This document shows positions 6,392 through 13,139 of a DNA stretch of 49,518 nt, in pieces (the stretch's first letter is position 1; the number at the start of each line of letters is the position of its first letter). Made by a program: the position numbers and the translations under genes. A model generated the notes under the pieces. The model saw only the letters and a list, made by a program, of their open reading frames with translations, searched no databases and was not told where the DNA came from. Source of the stretch: a virus; the IMG/VR virus record IMGVR_UViG_3300033064_001904, positions 1 through 49,518 of that record. One strand, 5' to 3'.

Positions 6392-6702
6392 GCCCTACAG
6401 AAAGAACGCTGGCATATATGAGGAAGAGAGGTTACATAGCTGAGGTAGTTGAAAAATGGATCCCGAAGGTTAATGTTAGAAAAGATTTTATAGGCATAAT
6501 CGACATTCTCTGTTTTTCAGACTTTGAGATAGGTTGTATCGGAATTCAAACAACTACTGCTACAAATCACTCAACCAGAAAAAAGAAAGCTCTGGCAGAG
6601 CCACGATTAAAAATCTGGTTGTTATCAGGACAACGTTTTATCATCCACTCATGGAAAGGTAATGTACTCCGTGAAGAGGAATTAACCCTTAAAGATTTAT
6701 GA
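6388..6702 (+). CDS. PD-(D/E)XK-like nuclease-fold protein
   Basis: 104 aa. MSPTERTLAYMRKRGYIAEV, then VRKDFIGIIDILCF, IGIQTTTATNH, KIWLLSGQRFIIHSW. The layout D-x-hydrophobic then a beta strand with Q-T-T-T-A-T-N-H, preceded by a helix and followed by a WLxxG-xRxxxxxW end, matches small phage proteins I associate with the PD-(D/E)XK restriction-like fold. The usual D-ExK pair is replaced by D-QxT, so catalysis is uncertain. ATGA-coupled on both sides; next gene is the HTH regulator. Confidence 0.6.
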   Translation: MSPTERTLAYMRKRGYIAEVVEKWIPKVNVRKDFIGIIDILCFSDFEIGCIGIQTTTATNHSTRKKKALAEPRLKIWLLSGQRFIIHSWKGNVLREEELTLKDL

Positions 6703-6887
6703 CTATAGCAGAACGATTCGGAAAAAGGCTCCGCAAAAAACGCCTTGAGGAAGGGCTTACCCAGACCAAATTAGCCAAGAAAATAGGCTGTCACAGGGTG
6801 CATATATCTAACCTAGAAAGGGGTCTATTGTCCAAACGAGCCATGATTACCTTAAAAGTGGCTAGTCGCTATGGTGTTACTTTGTAA
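6699..6887 (+). CDS. Cro/CI-type HTH regulator
   Basis: 62 aa, a single xre-family helix-turn-helix: RLRKKRLEEGLTQTKLAKKI, then GCHRVHISNLERG and a scaffold helix. It is the only clear single-domain DNA-binding regulator in the early block. It ends just before a strong sigma70-like promoter (6895-6923), so it may control that promoter and the similar one at 48506. Whether it binds the shared palindrome (7697, 48494) is inference. Confidence 0.85.
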   Translation: MTIAERFGKRLRKKRLEEGLTQTKLAKKIGCHRVHISNLERGLLSKRAMITLKVASRYGVTL

Positions 6888-6894
6888 TTACCTA

Positions 6895-6923
6895 TTGACA
6901 TTCATTCTCAGGAAGCCTATAAT
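6895..6923 (+). promoter_or_regulatory. sigma70-like promoter
   Basis: TTGACA at 6895-6900, 17-bp spacer, TATAAT at 6918-6923: a perfect consensus match. Located directly after the HTH gene, it would drive the block of small membrane proteins starting at 6954. Predicted start near 6930. Confidence 0.85.
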
Positions 6924-6953
6924 AGAGATGTTTTATTTCCTACCAATATCCAC

Positions 6954-7073
6954 ATGTACAAATACCCACAGCTCACCATCGCTTGTATCATGCTTATGAT
7001 CTGGTTGATGACAGCATACTATGTCGGAGTCAAAACGTCTGGAACGTTCCAGATAGCACCACCTGTTCTTTAG
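6954..7073 (+). CDS. small single-pass membrane protein
   Basis: 39 aa, MYKYPQLTIACIMLMIWLMT then a short polar tail. First gene after the 6895 promoter. One TM helix. Function unknown. Confidence 0.55.
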   Translation: MYKYPQLTIACIMLMIWLMTAYYVGVKTSGTFQIAPPVL

Positions 7074-7106
7074 CCTTCTTTTGTGTTTTGTGTCCCCCCT
7101 TATCTA

Positions 7107-7175
7107 GTGAAAAAATACCTACAGTTCGTACCGCTTATAATCATTATTACTTTATTCCTTATCGCACTAGAATGA
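7107..7175 (+). CDS. possible 22-aa membrane microprotein
   Basis: GTG 7107 is preceded by a six-C tract (7094-7099) and would encode VKKYLQFVPLIIIITLFLIA-LE, ending in an ATGA overlap with the next gene. Arrangement and hydrophobicity fit the neighbours, but the length makes it uncertain. Confidence 0.35.
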   Translation: MKKYLQFVPLIIIITLFLIALE

Positions 7176-7606
7176 AATTCCTAAAATACAAGTACCCCAT
7201 CATCGGCCTTTCCATCCTTATACCCGTAGTAGCTATAGCCTTGTGGCCAGACTCTAGAGATAGGATTATCTCAAAAGCCTACAAAGAAATTGACCGGGCA
7301 AAAGTAGAATATACTATGGCAGAAAAAGAACGCTCTCTATGGGAGACTGAATATATGAAATTAGCAGATCAACTTGAGGCTACTTGGGCGAAGCAACGTG
7401 AAGCAGAACTGGAACAACTTTGTGCTCAGTGCCGCGCCCTACATCAAAGGTATATTATTTGTAATCTTGGCGTACCAGAAATCTGCGAAGACGCAGACCA
7501 GAAAGAATTTGCCATCATAAATAGCTGGTTTGGTGAGATAGAGGATATTTGTTACACAGACCATGATGAAAAGCCACGTTGTGTTACTGACCCTTATCCC
7601 TTCTGA
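7172..7606 (+). CDS. membrane-anchored coiled-coil protein with Cys motifs
   Basis: 144 aa. N-terminal TM (IIGLSILIPVVAIALW, residues ~10-25), then a charged coiled coil (EIDRAKVEYTMAEKERSLWE), and a Cys-containing C-terminal domain (LCAQCRALHQRYIIC, EICEDAD, DICYTD, RCVTD). The even number of Cys suggests an extracytoplasmic, disulphide-bonded domain. ATG 7172 is ATGA-coupled to the small upstream frame. Could act in superinfection exclusion or as a spanin-like protein; unproven. Confidence 0.65.
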   Translation: MKFLKYKYPIIGLSILIPVVAIALWPDSRDRIISKAYKEIDRAKVEYTMAEKERSLWETEYMKLADQLEATWAKQREAELEQLCAQCRALHQRYIICNLGVPEICEDADQKEFAIINSWFGEIEDICYTDHDEKPRCVTDPYPF

Positions 7607-7767
7607 TGTATAATTTTACGAGATCATGGGTGGCTTTTCTGATACCGTTTTCAGTGTTAGCTATAGTACTAATCCCCGATCTTTACAAGCCTATTCTGTC
7701 AACGACTATTGACAGGGAAACAGGGAAGGATTACTCTAATGTCACGTACCCCTCTGCACATGACTGA
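7606..7767 (+). CDS. small membrane protein
   Basis: 53 aa, start overlaps the previous stop (TGATG). MYNFTRSWVAFLIPFSVLAI is one TM segment, followed by a polar tail. The tail codons contain the palindrome and the -35-like TTGACA at 7709. Ends overlapping the next start by 8 nt. Confidence 0.5.
   Translation: MYNFTRSWVAFLIPFSVLAIVLIPDLYKPILSTTIDRETGKDYSNVTYPSAHD
7697..7714 (+). promoter_or_regulatory. putative operator with overlapping -35 element
   Basis: TGTCAA-N6-TTGACA inverted repeat at 7697-7714. A 20-bp context nearly identical to 48493-48512 recurs at the other early promoter. Here a weak -10 (TACTCT, 7732-7737) lies 17 bp downstream. Candidate binding site for the HTH regulator encoded at 6699 or a host factor. 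Confidence 0.5.
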
Positions 7768-7894
7768 TCTAATCACACCCTTCCTAAACGAGTTCGTAGA
7801 CCCTGACAAGCAGGACAAAGCCAAGGTTGATCTTGAAAATATAATGCTGATTACAGCAAGCGAATCAATTACTTCTATCTTTAACCAACTTTAA
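7760..7894 (+). CDS. small hypothetical protein
   Basis: 44 aa, MTDLITPFLNEFVDPDKQDK and onward, predicted helical. ATG 7760 is preceded by TACCCCTCTGCAC. An upstream in-frame ATG at 7739 is possible. Function unknown. Confidence 0.5.
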   Translation: MTDLITPFLNEFVDPDKQDKAKVDLENIMLITASESITSIFNQL

Positions 7895-7895
7895 C

Positions 7896-8093
7896 ATGAC
7901 CCTCAATCAAATCTTACTACCGTTATTTATTATTATAATTATTCTTGTCGCAATATTATTGAAGCCGATACCTACTCCAGAAGCAATGAGATGTCATCAG
8001 GAACCTAATATTAAATACTATTCTGAAGGTGAAAGTTATGAGACAGAATATAAAACAATGACATGCACTATTTATTATCACCCCATATTATGA
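7896..8093 (+). CDS. small membrane protein with MTLNQIL start
   Basis: 65 aa. MTLNQIL followed by a long hydrophobic helix (LPLFIIIIILVAILL), then a polar Cys-containing tail (MRCHQEP, MTCTIYY). The first seven codons are nearly identical to those of the next gene, which is otherwise unrelated, so the start region was duplicated. Function unknown. Confidence 0.6.
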   Translation: MTLNQILLPLFIIIIILVAILLKPIPTPEAMRCHQEPNIKYYSEGESYETEYKTMTCTIYYHPIL

Positions 8094-8614
8094 CCCTCAA
8101 CCAAATCCTGGAAACAGCAGGCGAATCTGGAATAAACTTTGAAGTTACCTCTATAGGTTCCGAACGAGACTTCCCTAAAAAGGATGGAGGTACATATAAA
8201 TCCTGTTCAGTAGAATTAAAAATCCCCTCTACAGGACAGGTAGAAGATGCTCGGTTATTTAAGAGTCAGATAGAACAATGGGGAATGAAAGTAGGATGCA
8301 CGTTAAATGGAAAAGCTGGAAAGTACGCAGGTTCTAAATACGCAGTATGGACTCCTGTAAGAACAGGAGAAGAAGTTTTAAATGAAACACCACAGAATAA
8401 CTACCAACAAGTTAAAGCAGAACGGGCAGTCTCTGAAGCGATGACCGAAGAGAGACGAAAGGATCAGGTCAAGCAGGCTATGATCTCTCTCGCCGGTCTA
8501 ATGCAAGCACATATAAGCGCAGGGATGGATAATAAAGGCGCTTTGGAGGCTGCCCAAGAAGCACGTAAAATGCTGCTGGAAGCGGCTGTAGAAGAAGTTA
8601 CCCCCTCTATGTAA
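8090..8614 (+). CDS. hypothetical protein, possible OB-fold N-terminal domain
   Basis: 174 aa. MTLNQILETAGESGINFEV, a beta-rich N-terminal domain (about residues 15-95: SCSVELKIP, KVGCTLNGKAG, KYAVWTPV), then a helical, charged C-terminal half (ERRKDQVKQAMISLAGLMQ). Domain order resembles small phage single-strand-binding-like proteins, but no signature lets me be sure. ATG 8090 overlaps the previous stop and follows CACCCCATATT. Confidence 0.6.
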   Translation: MTLNQILETAGESGINFEVTSIGSERDFPKKDGGTYKSCSVELKIPSTGQVEDARLFKSQIEQWGMKVGCTLNGKAGKYAGSKYAVWTPVRTGEEVLNETPQNNYQQVKAERAVSEAMTEERRKDQVKQAMISLAGLMQAHISAGMDNKGALEAAQEARKMLLEAAVEEVTPSM

Positions 8615-8997
8615 TGACTGATACTGAAATCATTGAACGGCTTGCGGAGTTTATGGGGTGGAAAGCAGAAGAGTGTGAACAACACATGCTCAAACAAGGC
8701 TTGTATGAACACTTAGGATCAAAACTATGTTGGTCTACAGGAAAGATGATAAAAACAAGTGGCACTCGCCCTGATTGGAAAGAGCAAGTTGATTATAATT
8801 GGAACCCTCTCAAAGATTGGAACCATTGGAGACAGGTGGAGGAGAAGTTGATGGAGGATTGGAGGCTGATGAGAAAGTTCTTTGAAAGTTACCAGGATGG
8901 CTATGCTCAATTTAGAAATGACAGTATTGAAAAATACCTACAAGCCGACCTCCCTACACACTGTAAGGCTCTTGTTTCTGTTCTCCCCCCTAAATAA
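8614..8997 (+). CDS. phage ABA sandwich domain protein (paralogue 2)
   Basis: 127 aa. IERLAEFMGWKAEECEQ, NWNPLKDWNHWRQVEEKLME, and the ending ALVSVLPPK match the 832 gene. An insertion of about 25 residues (GLYEHLGSKLCW) lies between the blocks. Start preceded by TTACCCCCTCTATGTA. Role unknown. Confidence 0.7.
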   Translation: MTDTEIIERLAEFMGWKAEECEQHMLKQGLYEHLGSKLCWSTGKMIKTSGTRPDWKEQVDYNWNPLKDWNHWRQVEEKLMEDWRLMRKFFESYQDGYAQFRNDSIEKYLQADLPTHCKALVSVLPPK

Positions 8998-9188
8998 TGC
9001 TAACCCCCACACAACTTCGGGAGAAATACGGAGACCGCTGGTGGGATGAAACCCTACCATGCGAGAAGTGTGGAGAAGAAATTGGAAAACAAAAAGTGGC
9101 TTTTTCCAGAAAGAACTACGATAAGAATCCCCGCTATTGTGTCCCCTGTGGGAAGGCTGAAAGAAAATTTTACCACAATAACCCATGA
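8997..9188 (+). CDS. four-Cys zinc-ribbon microprotein
   Basis: 63 aa: LREKYGDRWWDETLPCEKCG, EEIGK, then RYCVPCGKAERKFY. CxxC pairs 26 residues apart make a zinc ribbon. TAATG overlap with the preceding gene, C6 tract upstream. Likely nucleic-acid or protein binding. Confidence 0.65.
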   Translation: MLTPTQLREKYGDRWWDETLPCEKCGEEIGKQKVAFSRKNYDKNPRYCVPCGKAERKFYHNNP

Positions 9189-9322
9189 GTTCACCTAATC
9201 CGGAAGACGAGTACCAAACATGGCTGGCTAATAATCTGGTAGAACTCCAGAGGGATTATGCAGAAGAAAATAAGGATGACTTTGCTGAGTTCTGCAAAGA
9301 AATTTCCGAAAATGTACAATGA
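9185..9322 (+). CDS. small acidic protein
   Basis: 45 aa, MSSPNPEDEYQTWLANNLVE and onward, acidic helical. ATGA-coupled on both sides. Function unknown. Confidence 0.5.
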   Translation: MSSPNPEDEYQTWLANNLVELQRDYAEENKDDFAEFCKEISENVQ

Positions 9323-9528
9323 GTTTCAGATCCATCAGATATCAGAACGTAAAAGGCTCCAGCCTATACCCTCCCCCAAAGAGCGTATCTAAACCTAAAA
9401 CCCAGCGTGGAGCTAAAATGGAAGACGCTGAGAAACATCGTACAGGAGATAGGAGGATTTATGAGGAACAGTACTTTGGATTACAACTTGAAATTAAAAC
9501 TGTTCCCCGCCCAAAGAATTATGAGTAA
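9319..9528 (+). CDS. small basic hypothetical protein
   Basis: 69 aa, MSFRSIRYQNVKGSSLYPPP, basic, no recognised domain. Start is ATGA-coupled and the end overlaps the next start by 8 nt. Confidence 0.5.
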   Translation: MSFRSIRYQNVKGSSLYPPPKSVSKPKTQRGAKMEDAEKHRTGDRRIYEEQYFGLQLEIKTVPRPKNYE

Positions 9529-9973
9529 AACCTTTCTATTAGTGGCTATTGTATTCTGGGGTGGACTAGGATTCTTACTAGTAAATGGAACTAATTTAAC
9601 AGAATGCAGTTTGTTCGATAGGATCGTTACAAAGGCTAGGATCGTTACAAAGGTTAAACAGCCAGAGTCTAAGTTTTTCTTAAAGGCTGGCATAAACAGT
9701 ACGCAGGAATTCTTAGAATTTGTGGCGATAGATGATGCAATACCAAGCGGAGATAAGCTAACACTAGAACAATATATATTTGGCGAATTTTGTTCTCCAC
9801 GATATAGATCAGAAGTTATTGAATTTTCTAAGATAATAGATATGCACAAAACTCTCAGTTATGGAATGGGAGATAAATCTATAACAGAAGTTACCTACCT
9901 TGTTCATGGTCTAAGGCGTGGCAATGGTGCAATGGCTTGGGCTAGAGGTACTGTTATTACATTCATAAAATGA
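9521..9973 (+). CDS. membrane-anchored or exported protein
   Basis: 150 aa. I chose ATG 9521 over two upstream in-frame ATGs because it overlaps the previous stop and follows TTCCCCGCCC. It then starts with a signal/TM segment (FLLVAIVFWGGLGFLLV). The remainder (EFLEFVAIDDAIPSGDKLTL, TYLVHGLRRGNGAMAWARG) is predicted extracytoplasmic. A short tandem repeat RIVTKA/RIVTKV lies at residues ~36-47. Function unknown. Confidence 0.6.
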   Translation: MSKTFLLVAIVFWGGLGFLLVNGTNLTECSLFDRIVTKARIVTKVKQPESKFFLKAGINSTQEFLEFVAIDDAIPSGDKLTLEQYIFGEFCSPRYRSEVIEFSKIIDMHKTLSYGMGDKSITEVTYLVHGLRRGNGAMAWARGTVITFIK

Positions 9974-10386
9974 ATCTAATAGAACAATCAAAGGCTTGTC
10001 TCATAGCTCTTGTAGAAGAGACTAAGCGTATGGATGAGAGTGTACCTAGTCCCTATAGGTTAGCAGGTATTCAGGCTGAGATACTTGAGTGTTATATCAA
10101 AGTAGGACAAGAGAAAGCCCGTAGGTTTTCATCGAAAGAGAGTAGTTACCTTAGACGTAAAATAGCTCAGGCTGTACAGTTTAGAAAAGGAAGACTTGAT
10201 GAGAAGATTAAAAGTGCAAAGGACGCTGAAATGCAAGCTGTAGGTATGATTGAAAAGGAGTGCCAAGATGAGATTGATACGGCTACTACTTATCTCGAAT
10301 ACCAGATACTCTTATCCTCTCTTGATAGGGGCTTTGAACATGCAAGGTCAATCCTTAGCCTTATTAAGACTACTGAAAAACGATAA
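9970..10386 (+). CDS. helical hypothetical protein
   Basis: 138 aa, ATGA overlap with the previous gene. Almost entirely helical and charged (AKRRFSSKESSYLRR-like middle, CQDEIDTATTYLEYQ), with possible coiled coil. Not recognised. Confidence 0.6.
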   Translation: MNLIEQSKACLIALVEETKRMDESVPSPYRLAGIQAEILECYIKVGQEKARRFSSKESSYLRRKIAQAVQFRKGRLDEKIKSAKDAEMQAVGMIEKECQDEIDTATTYLEYQILLSSLDRGFEHARSILSLIKTTEKR

Positions 10387-10407
10387 TGATCATATTCCCC
10401 ATCAAAA

Positions 10408-10773
10408 ATGTCAGTGCCCAAGCCTTCCTTAGCTTATCCAAAGCCGACATACAAAAAAGATTTAAGGAAACGCAAGCGAGACAGGAAGAAGAAAGATCGA
10501 GAGATACAGGAGTGGGCGAACAAACAGATATGCTGGGTGGAGAACTGTTACAATCAGGCAGTAGCCCATCATGTGAAACCCCGACGCTACCTGAAAACAA
10601 GACACAACACTCTAGCAGCGATCCCGTTCTGCGTCCTTCACCATACGGGAGACTTAGGCATTCATGCCCTCGGAGTTGGAAAGTTTCTAAGAAAATATCC
10701 AGTCGTGTCAGTAACTTATCAGCTCAGGAGTACACTGATAGATTTAATTCCTAACCTCTCTGATTATGTTTGA
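10408..10773 (+). CDS. HNH-like/DUF968-like zinc endonuclease
   Basis: 121 aa. Strongly basic N-terminus (KKDLRKRKRDRKKKDRE), then CWVENCYNQAVAHHVKPRR, PFCVLHHTGDLGIHALG. The C-x4-C ... AHHVKPR ... C-x2-HH ... IHxxG order is that of small HNH-type (NinG/DUF968-like) phage nucleases thought to act in recombination or junction processing. Start preceded by TTCCCCATCAAAA. A competing overlapping frame at 10386-10754 is low-complexity and lacks motifs, so I treat it as a shadow. Confidence 0.7.
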   Translation: MSVPKPSLAYPKPTYKKDLRKRKRDRKKKDREIQEWANKQICWVENCYNQAVAHHVKPRRYLKTRHNTLAAIPFCVLHHTGDLGIHALGVGKFLRKYPVVSVTYQLRSTLIDLIPNLSDYV

Positions 10774-11221
10774 ACAAGTATCAATTGAAGAACTTGCGGA
10801 TAGCGTATTTAGGGTATCTGATGAATCAATAAGAGCGAACGAAGAAGAGGAAATTCGACAAAGCACTATGTCATTTTCACAGTCTGCCAAGGATAGTAAC
10901 ATAGCAGACTCAACTGGCAGTGATCTTGCAGATGAAGGCATACAGGCTGCGATGGATAACGCTAACGAGAAATGGAAAGCAGATGTACTTGAGATACTTA
11001 GATATTTATCTATAACACATAGAGAGTTCAATGCTGACGATCTTGCAAGGATAATGAAAACGGATGGAGTTCCCAATACTCACCCTAATGCAATAGGCGG
11101 TCTATTCAGAGAAGCAAATAAGCGAAATTGGTGCAAAAAAACAGATAAGTATGTAAAATCAAAAGTGCCCAAAAAACATAGCAGAATATTGTTAATTTGG
11201 GAATCCCTACTACATGACTAA
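10766..11221 (+). CDS. hypothetical protein with C-terminal winged-helix-like domain
   Basis: 151 aa. Acidic, low-complexity N-terminal half. The C-terminal ~75 residues (HREFNADDLARIM, AIGGLFREANKRNWC, KHSRILLIWES) resemble a domain at the C-terminus of several phage proteins, ending in a basic, W-containing strand. Likely DNA binding; exact role unknown. Confidence 0.6.
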   Translation: MFEQVSIEELADSVFRVSDESIRANEEEEIRQSTMSFSQSAKDSNIADSTGSDLADEGIQAAMDNANEKWKADVLEILRYLSITHREFNADDLARIMKTDGVPNTHPNAIGGLFREANKRNWCKKTDKYVKSKVPKKHSRILLIWESLLHD

Positions 11222-11411
11222 TATCTTTAAACCTTACAGCCGTACTACCGACCTCTTAGCAGAGGCGATAGAGGATGGTAACTTTACAGATGGAGCCGTA
11301 CATAAAATTCTTCAAGACCTCAGATCTGAATTAGCTCAGTGTCTTAAGCGTAGACTGTTAACAAGAGATCAAGTAAGAGAACTTGTTTCAAGACTACCTG
11401 AGGTTATATAG
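11214..11411 (+). CDS. small hypothetical protein, last early gene
   Basis: 65 aa, MTNIFKPYSRTTDLLAEAIE, helical. Overlaps the previous gene by 8 nt and is convergent with, and overlaps by 18 nt, the last late gene on the other strand. Function unknown. Confidence 0.6.
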   Translation: MTNIFKPYSRTTDLLAEAIEDGNFTDGAVHKILQDLRSELAQCLKRRLLTRDQVRELVSRLPEVI

Positions 11412-11603
11412 TTTGGTACAAGTCACCTGTGCTTTCTTTTGGGGGTTTTCAAACCCTTGTTCTTTGTAGATAAGAGTCCTTTCAAAAATACAAACCCTTA
11501 ATCCATTGCTCATGTTAACTGGTGTTATCTCTACTGTTCTTGTGTAGAACAACGAGAAGATGAGGAGTAGGACTAGGGCTGTGTAGAGAATTTTAGATCT
11601 CAT
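11394..11603 (-). CDS. small membrane protein of the lysis cassette
   Basis: 69 aa. N-terminal TM (ILYTALVLLLIFSLFY) then a polar, Cys-containing tail. ATGA-coupled to the holin-like gene. Position after holin and endolysin suggests a spanin-like or regulatory lysis protein; not proven. Confidence 0.55.
   Translation of the reverse strand: MRSKILYTALVLLLIFSLFYTRTVEITPVNMSNGLRVCIFERTLIYKEQGFENPQKKAQVTCTKLYNLR
11443..11456 (+). terminator. weak intrinsic-terminator-like hairpin at the convergence point
   Basis: GGGTTT-TC-AAACCC followed by TTGTTCTTTG on the plus strand. It lies just after the last early gene, inside the antisense coding region of the last late gene. Short loop and mixed U tract make it a weak call. 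Confidence 0.4.
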
Positions 11604-11824
11604 TTATTCTTAGGCTTGAACCACGCAGGACCAGTGGCTACCATTCTGCCGTAAAGGGCAAGAATAGAACCGAGGATAATGAATGTCTCATCCGCTGCAC
11701 GAGCGAACTGTACGGGGAATGCCTCTGAGACATCAAAACCTAGAAACCCTGCTATAACTGGTATTAGAACGATAACTACGCCTATTATTGTCTTTTTGCC
11801 GCTAAGCCAATTAGTATTTGCCAT
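11600..11824 (-). CDS. holin-like membrane protein
   Basis: 74 aa. TM1 (TIIGVVIVLIPVIAGFLGF, about residues 12-30) and a second hydrophobic segment (TFIILGSILALYGRMVA, about 47-63). The order TM, GFxVS, second TM with LALYGRxVAT matches small phage membrane proteins placed with endolysins. Next to the endolysin gene (11857). Start has TTTCCCCCCTATAGAAA upstream. Confidence 0.6.
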   Translation of the reverse strand: MANTNWLSGKKTIIGVVIVLIPVIAGFLGFDVSEAFPVQFARAADETFIILGSILALYGRMVATGPAWFKPKNK

Positions 11825-11856
11825 TTTCTATAGGGGGGAAAGTAAACAAAGTATAA

Positions 11857-12417
11857 CTATTTGATTCGGTTAAGCAAGCGGTCTTCCTCTTTTGCCAGAC
11901 GGTTAGCCAGAGATAACATGCCCCATCTGACTGCCCTCTTATAAGCCCTTCTGAGCGTTTTAATTTGCCTCTGTGCTAGATTATCACTCTCAACTGTTTG
12001 CGGCGTTTCTAGTGGTGTTTCTAGGACAAGTTTTGCCATGTCTGTAAGTAACATATCTGGATATAGGTGCCATTCGGGTAGTTGACGTATGAGAGACTGA
12101 CAATATCCATTAGGGTTGTTTCCATCGTCTGATGGTGCGTAGACCTTTATATAGTCCAAGAATGTAGGGTTCTTAGAGTAATCTATATGAGCGCTGTTGC
12201 CGCATATCTTTGCCTTTATATCATCTTTAAGTGCCCGAAAGCCTATCTCATAGGAAGGGAAAATTACAAAGTTATGTGCTCCAGGTTTTCCACCGTATCC
12301 TTTGTGGTAGGGGCGGTAGCGAAGATTGCCTGGGTTTGCCTGTCTGAAGGATACCGATCCTGGGTAAAATCCTTCATGTCTAGTATGAGCAAGAGCCAGC
12401 CTATCTAAAAAATTCAT
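11857..12417 (-). CDS. lysozyme-fold endolysin (NPGNLR type)
   Basis: 186 aa. The motif HEGFYPGSVSFRQANPGNLR (about residues 12-31), then PYHKGYGG, FVIFPSYEIGFRALKDDIKA, and YIKVYAPSDDGNNP matches the phage peptidoglycan hydrolase family recognised by FRxxNPGNLR and YAP-SDxNxP. The E in HEGF is the likely catalytic acid. It cleaves host cell wall at lysis. I chose ATG 12417 because everything upstream in frame runs into the hairpin. Another ATG lies at 12423. C-terminal ~60 residues are basic and helical. Confidence 0.7.
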   Translation of the reverse strand: MNFLDRLALAHTRHEGFYPGSVSFRQANPGNLRYRPYHKGYGGKPGAHNFVIFPSYEIGFRALKDDIKAKICGNSAHIDYSKNPTFLDYIKVYAPSDDGNNPNGYCQSLIRQLPEWHLYPDMLLTDMAKLVLETPLETPQTVESDNLAQRQIKTLRRAYKRAVRWGMLSLANRLAKEEDRLLNRIK

Positions 12418-12423
12418 ATACAT

Positions 12424-12453
12424 ATTATACATAACTCCTTGCACTAAAAGCAA
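12424..12453 (-). promoter_or_regulatory. candidate promoter for the lysis genes
   Basis: On the minus strand TTGCTT (12453-12448), 18-bp spacer, TATAAT (12429-12424). The predicted start falls at about the endolysin ATG, implying a very short or leaderless 5' end. The promoter overlaps the hairpin in front of the antisense HNH gene. Confidence 0.4.
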
Positions 12454-12465
12454 CAAGGAGTTATG
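12430..12465 (+). repeat. 12-bp perfect hairpin upstream of HNH gene 1
   Basis: CATAACTCCTTG, 12-nt loop, CAAGGAGTTATG. It is followed by CTGTTC and, 15 nt after the stem, the HNH gene. The homologous hairpin at 24836-24870 has the same 12-nt loop length. It differs in the stem by a paired change (T:A to C:G), which suggests that the structure is maintained. Confidence 0.8.
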
Positions 12466-12479
12466 CTGTTCATGGTGAA

Positions 12480-13091
12480 ATGAACGAAAAGAATATACAT
12501 CAAAGGCAGTGCTCAATACAAGGATGTACGAGAGTCCATGCAGCCCAAGGCTTATGTGGATTCCATTACCAAAGAGCAAGGAATAGTGGTGAGTTAAAGA
12601 TTGTACAATATAAAATACATCACACATTCTCTAATCCTAAGCATATCGAGCAGACACTTCTCAAGTGCCGTAATGTTACTACGGATGGATGCTGGGAGTG
12701 GACACGGGCTAAGACTTATGGATATGGGAGAATGATGATAGATGGAAAAAATTATATGGTACATAGAATATCCGCTTGGATTTTTAAAGATTTTGACCTA
12801 AATGGAAAACTTATTGTATGTCATCATTGTGATAATCCTACGTGTTTTAATCCTGAGCACTTATTCATTGGTACAAATACAGATAATGTTCAAGATATGC
12901 TTTCTAAGGGGAGAGACAATTATCTTAAAGGAGAAAATAATGGGAGAGCTACTTTTAAAAATGTAGATGTAATAAAAATTAGAGAATTGTGGAGGAATGG
13001 ATATAGCACTTATAAGCTAGCAAAAATATTTAATTCAAACACTGGAACGATATCCAATATTGTTAGATACGAAAGTTACAAATATATCTAA
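12480..13091 (+). CDS. free-standing HNH homing endonuclease 1
   Basis: 203 aa. N-terminal zinc site CSIQGC..GLCGFH (about residues 11-29); GCWEWTRAKTYGYGRM; HNH core HRISAW ... CHHCDNPTCFNPEHLFIGT (about 97-133); TDNVQDMLSKGR; C-terminal HTH-like DNA-binding part (IRELWRNGYSTYKLAKIF). This is the standard layout of phage free-standing HNH endonucleases. It lies antisense to the late operon between the endolysin gene and a small membrane-protein gene. Lower GC and A-rich codons compared with neighbours fit a mobile gene. Related to the gene at 24883. Confidence 0.85.
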   Translation: MNEKNIHQRQCSIQGCTRVHAAQGLCGFHYQRARNSGELKIVQYKIHHTFSNPKHIEQTLLKCRNVTTDGCWEWTRAKTYGYGRMMIDGKNYMVHRISAWIFKDFDLNGKLIVCHHCDNPTCFNPEHLFIGTNTDNVQDMLSKGRDNYLKGENNGRATFKNVDVIKIRELWRNGYSTYKLAKIFNSNTGTISNIVRYESYKYI

Positions 13092-13139
13092 CTGCTAGAG
13101 CTAGGCGATCTAAGAATGTCATTTAATTAGGGGTAAAAA

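Noticed and set aside
10386-10754. Alternative frame overlapping the HNH-like gene
   Set aside because: Low-complexity Ser/Pro-rich translation without motifs, while the other frame has conserved AHHVKPR and PFCVLHH motifs and a C-tract start.
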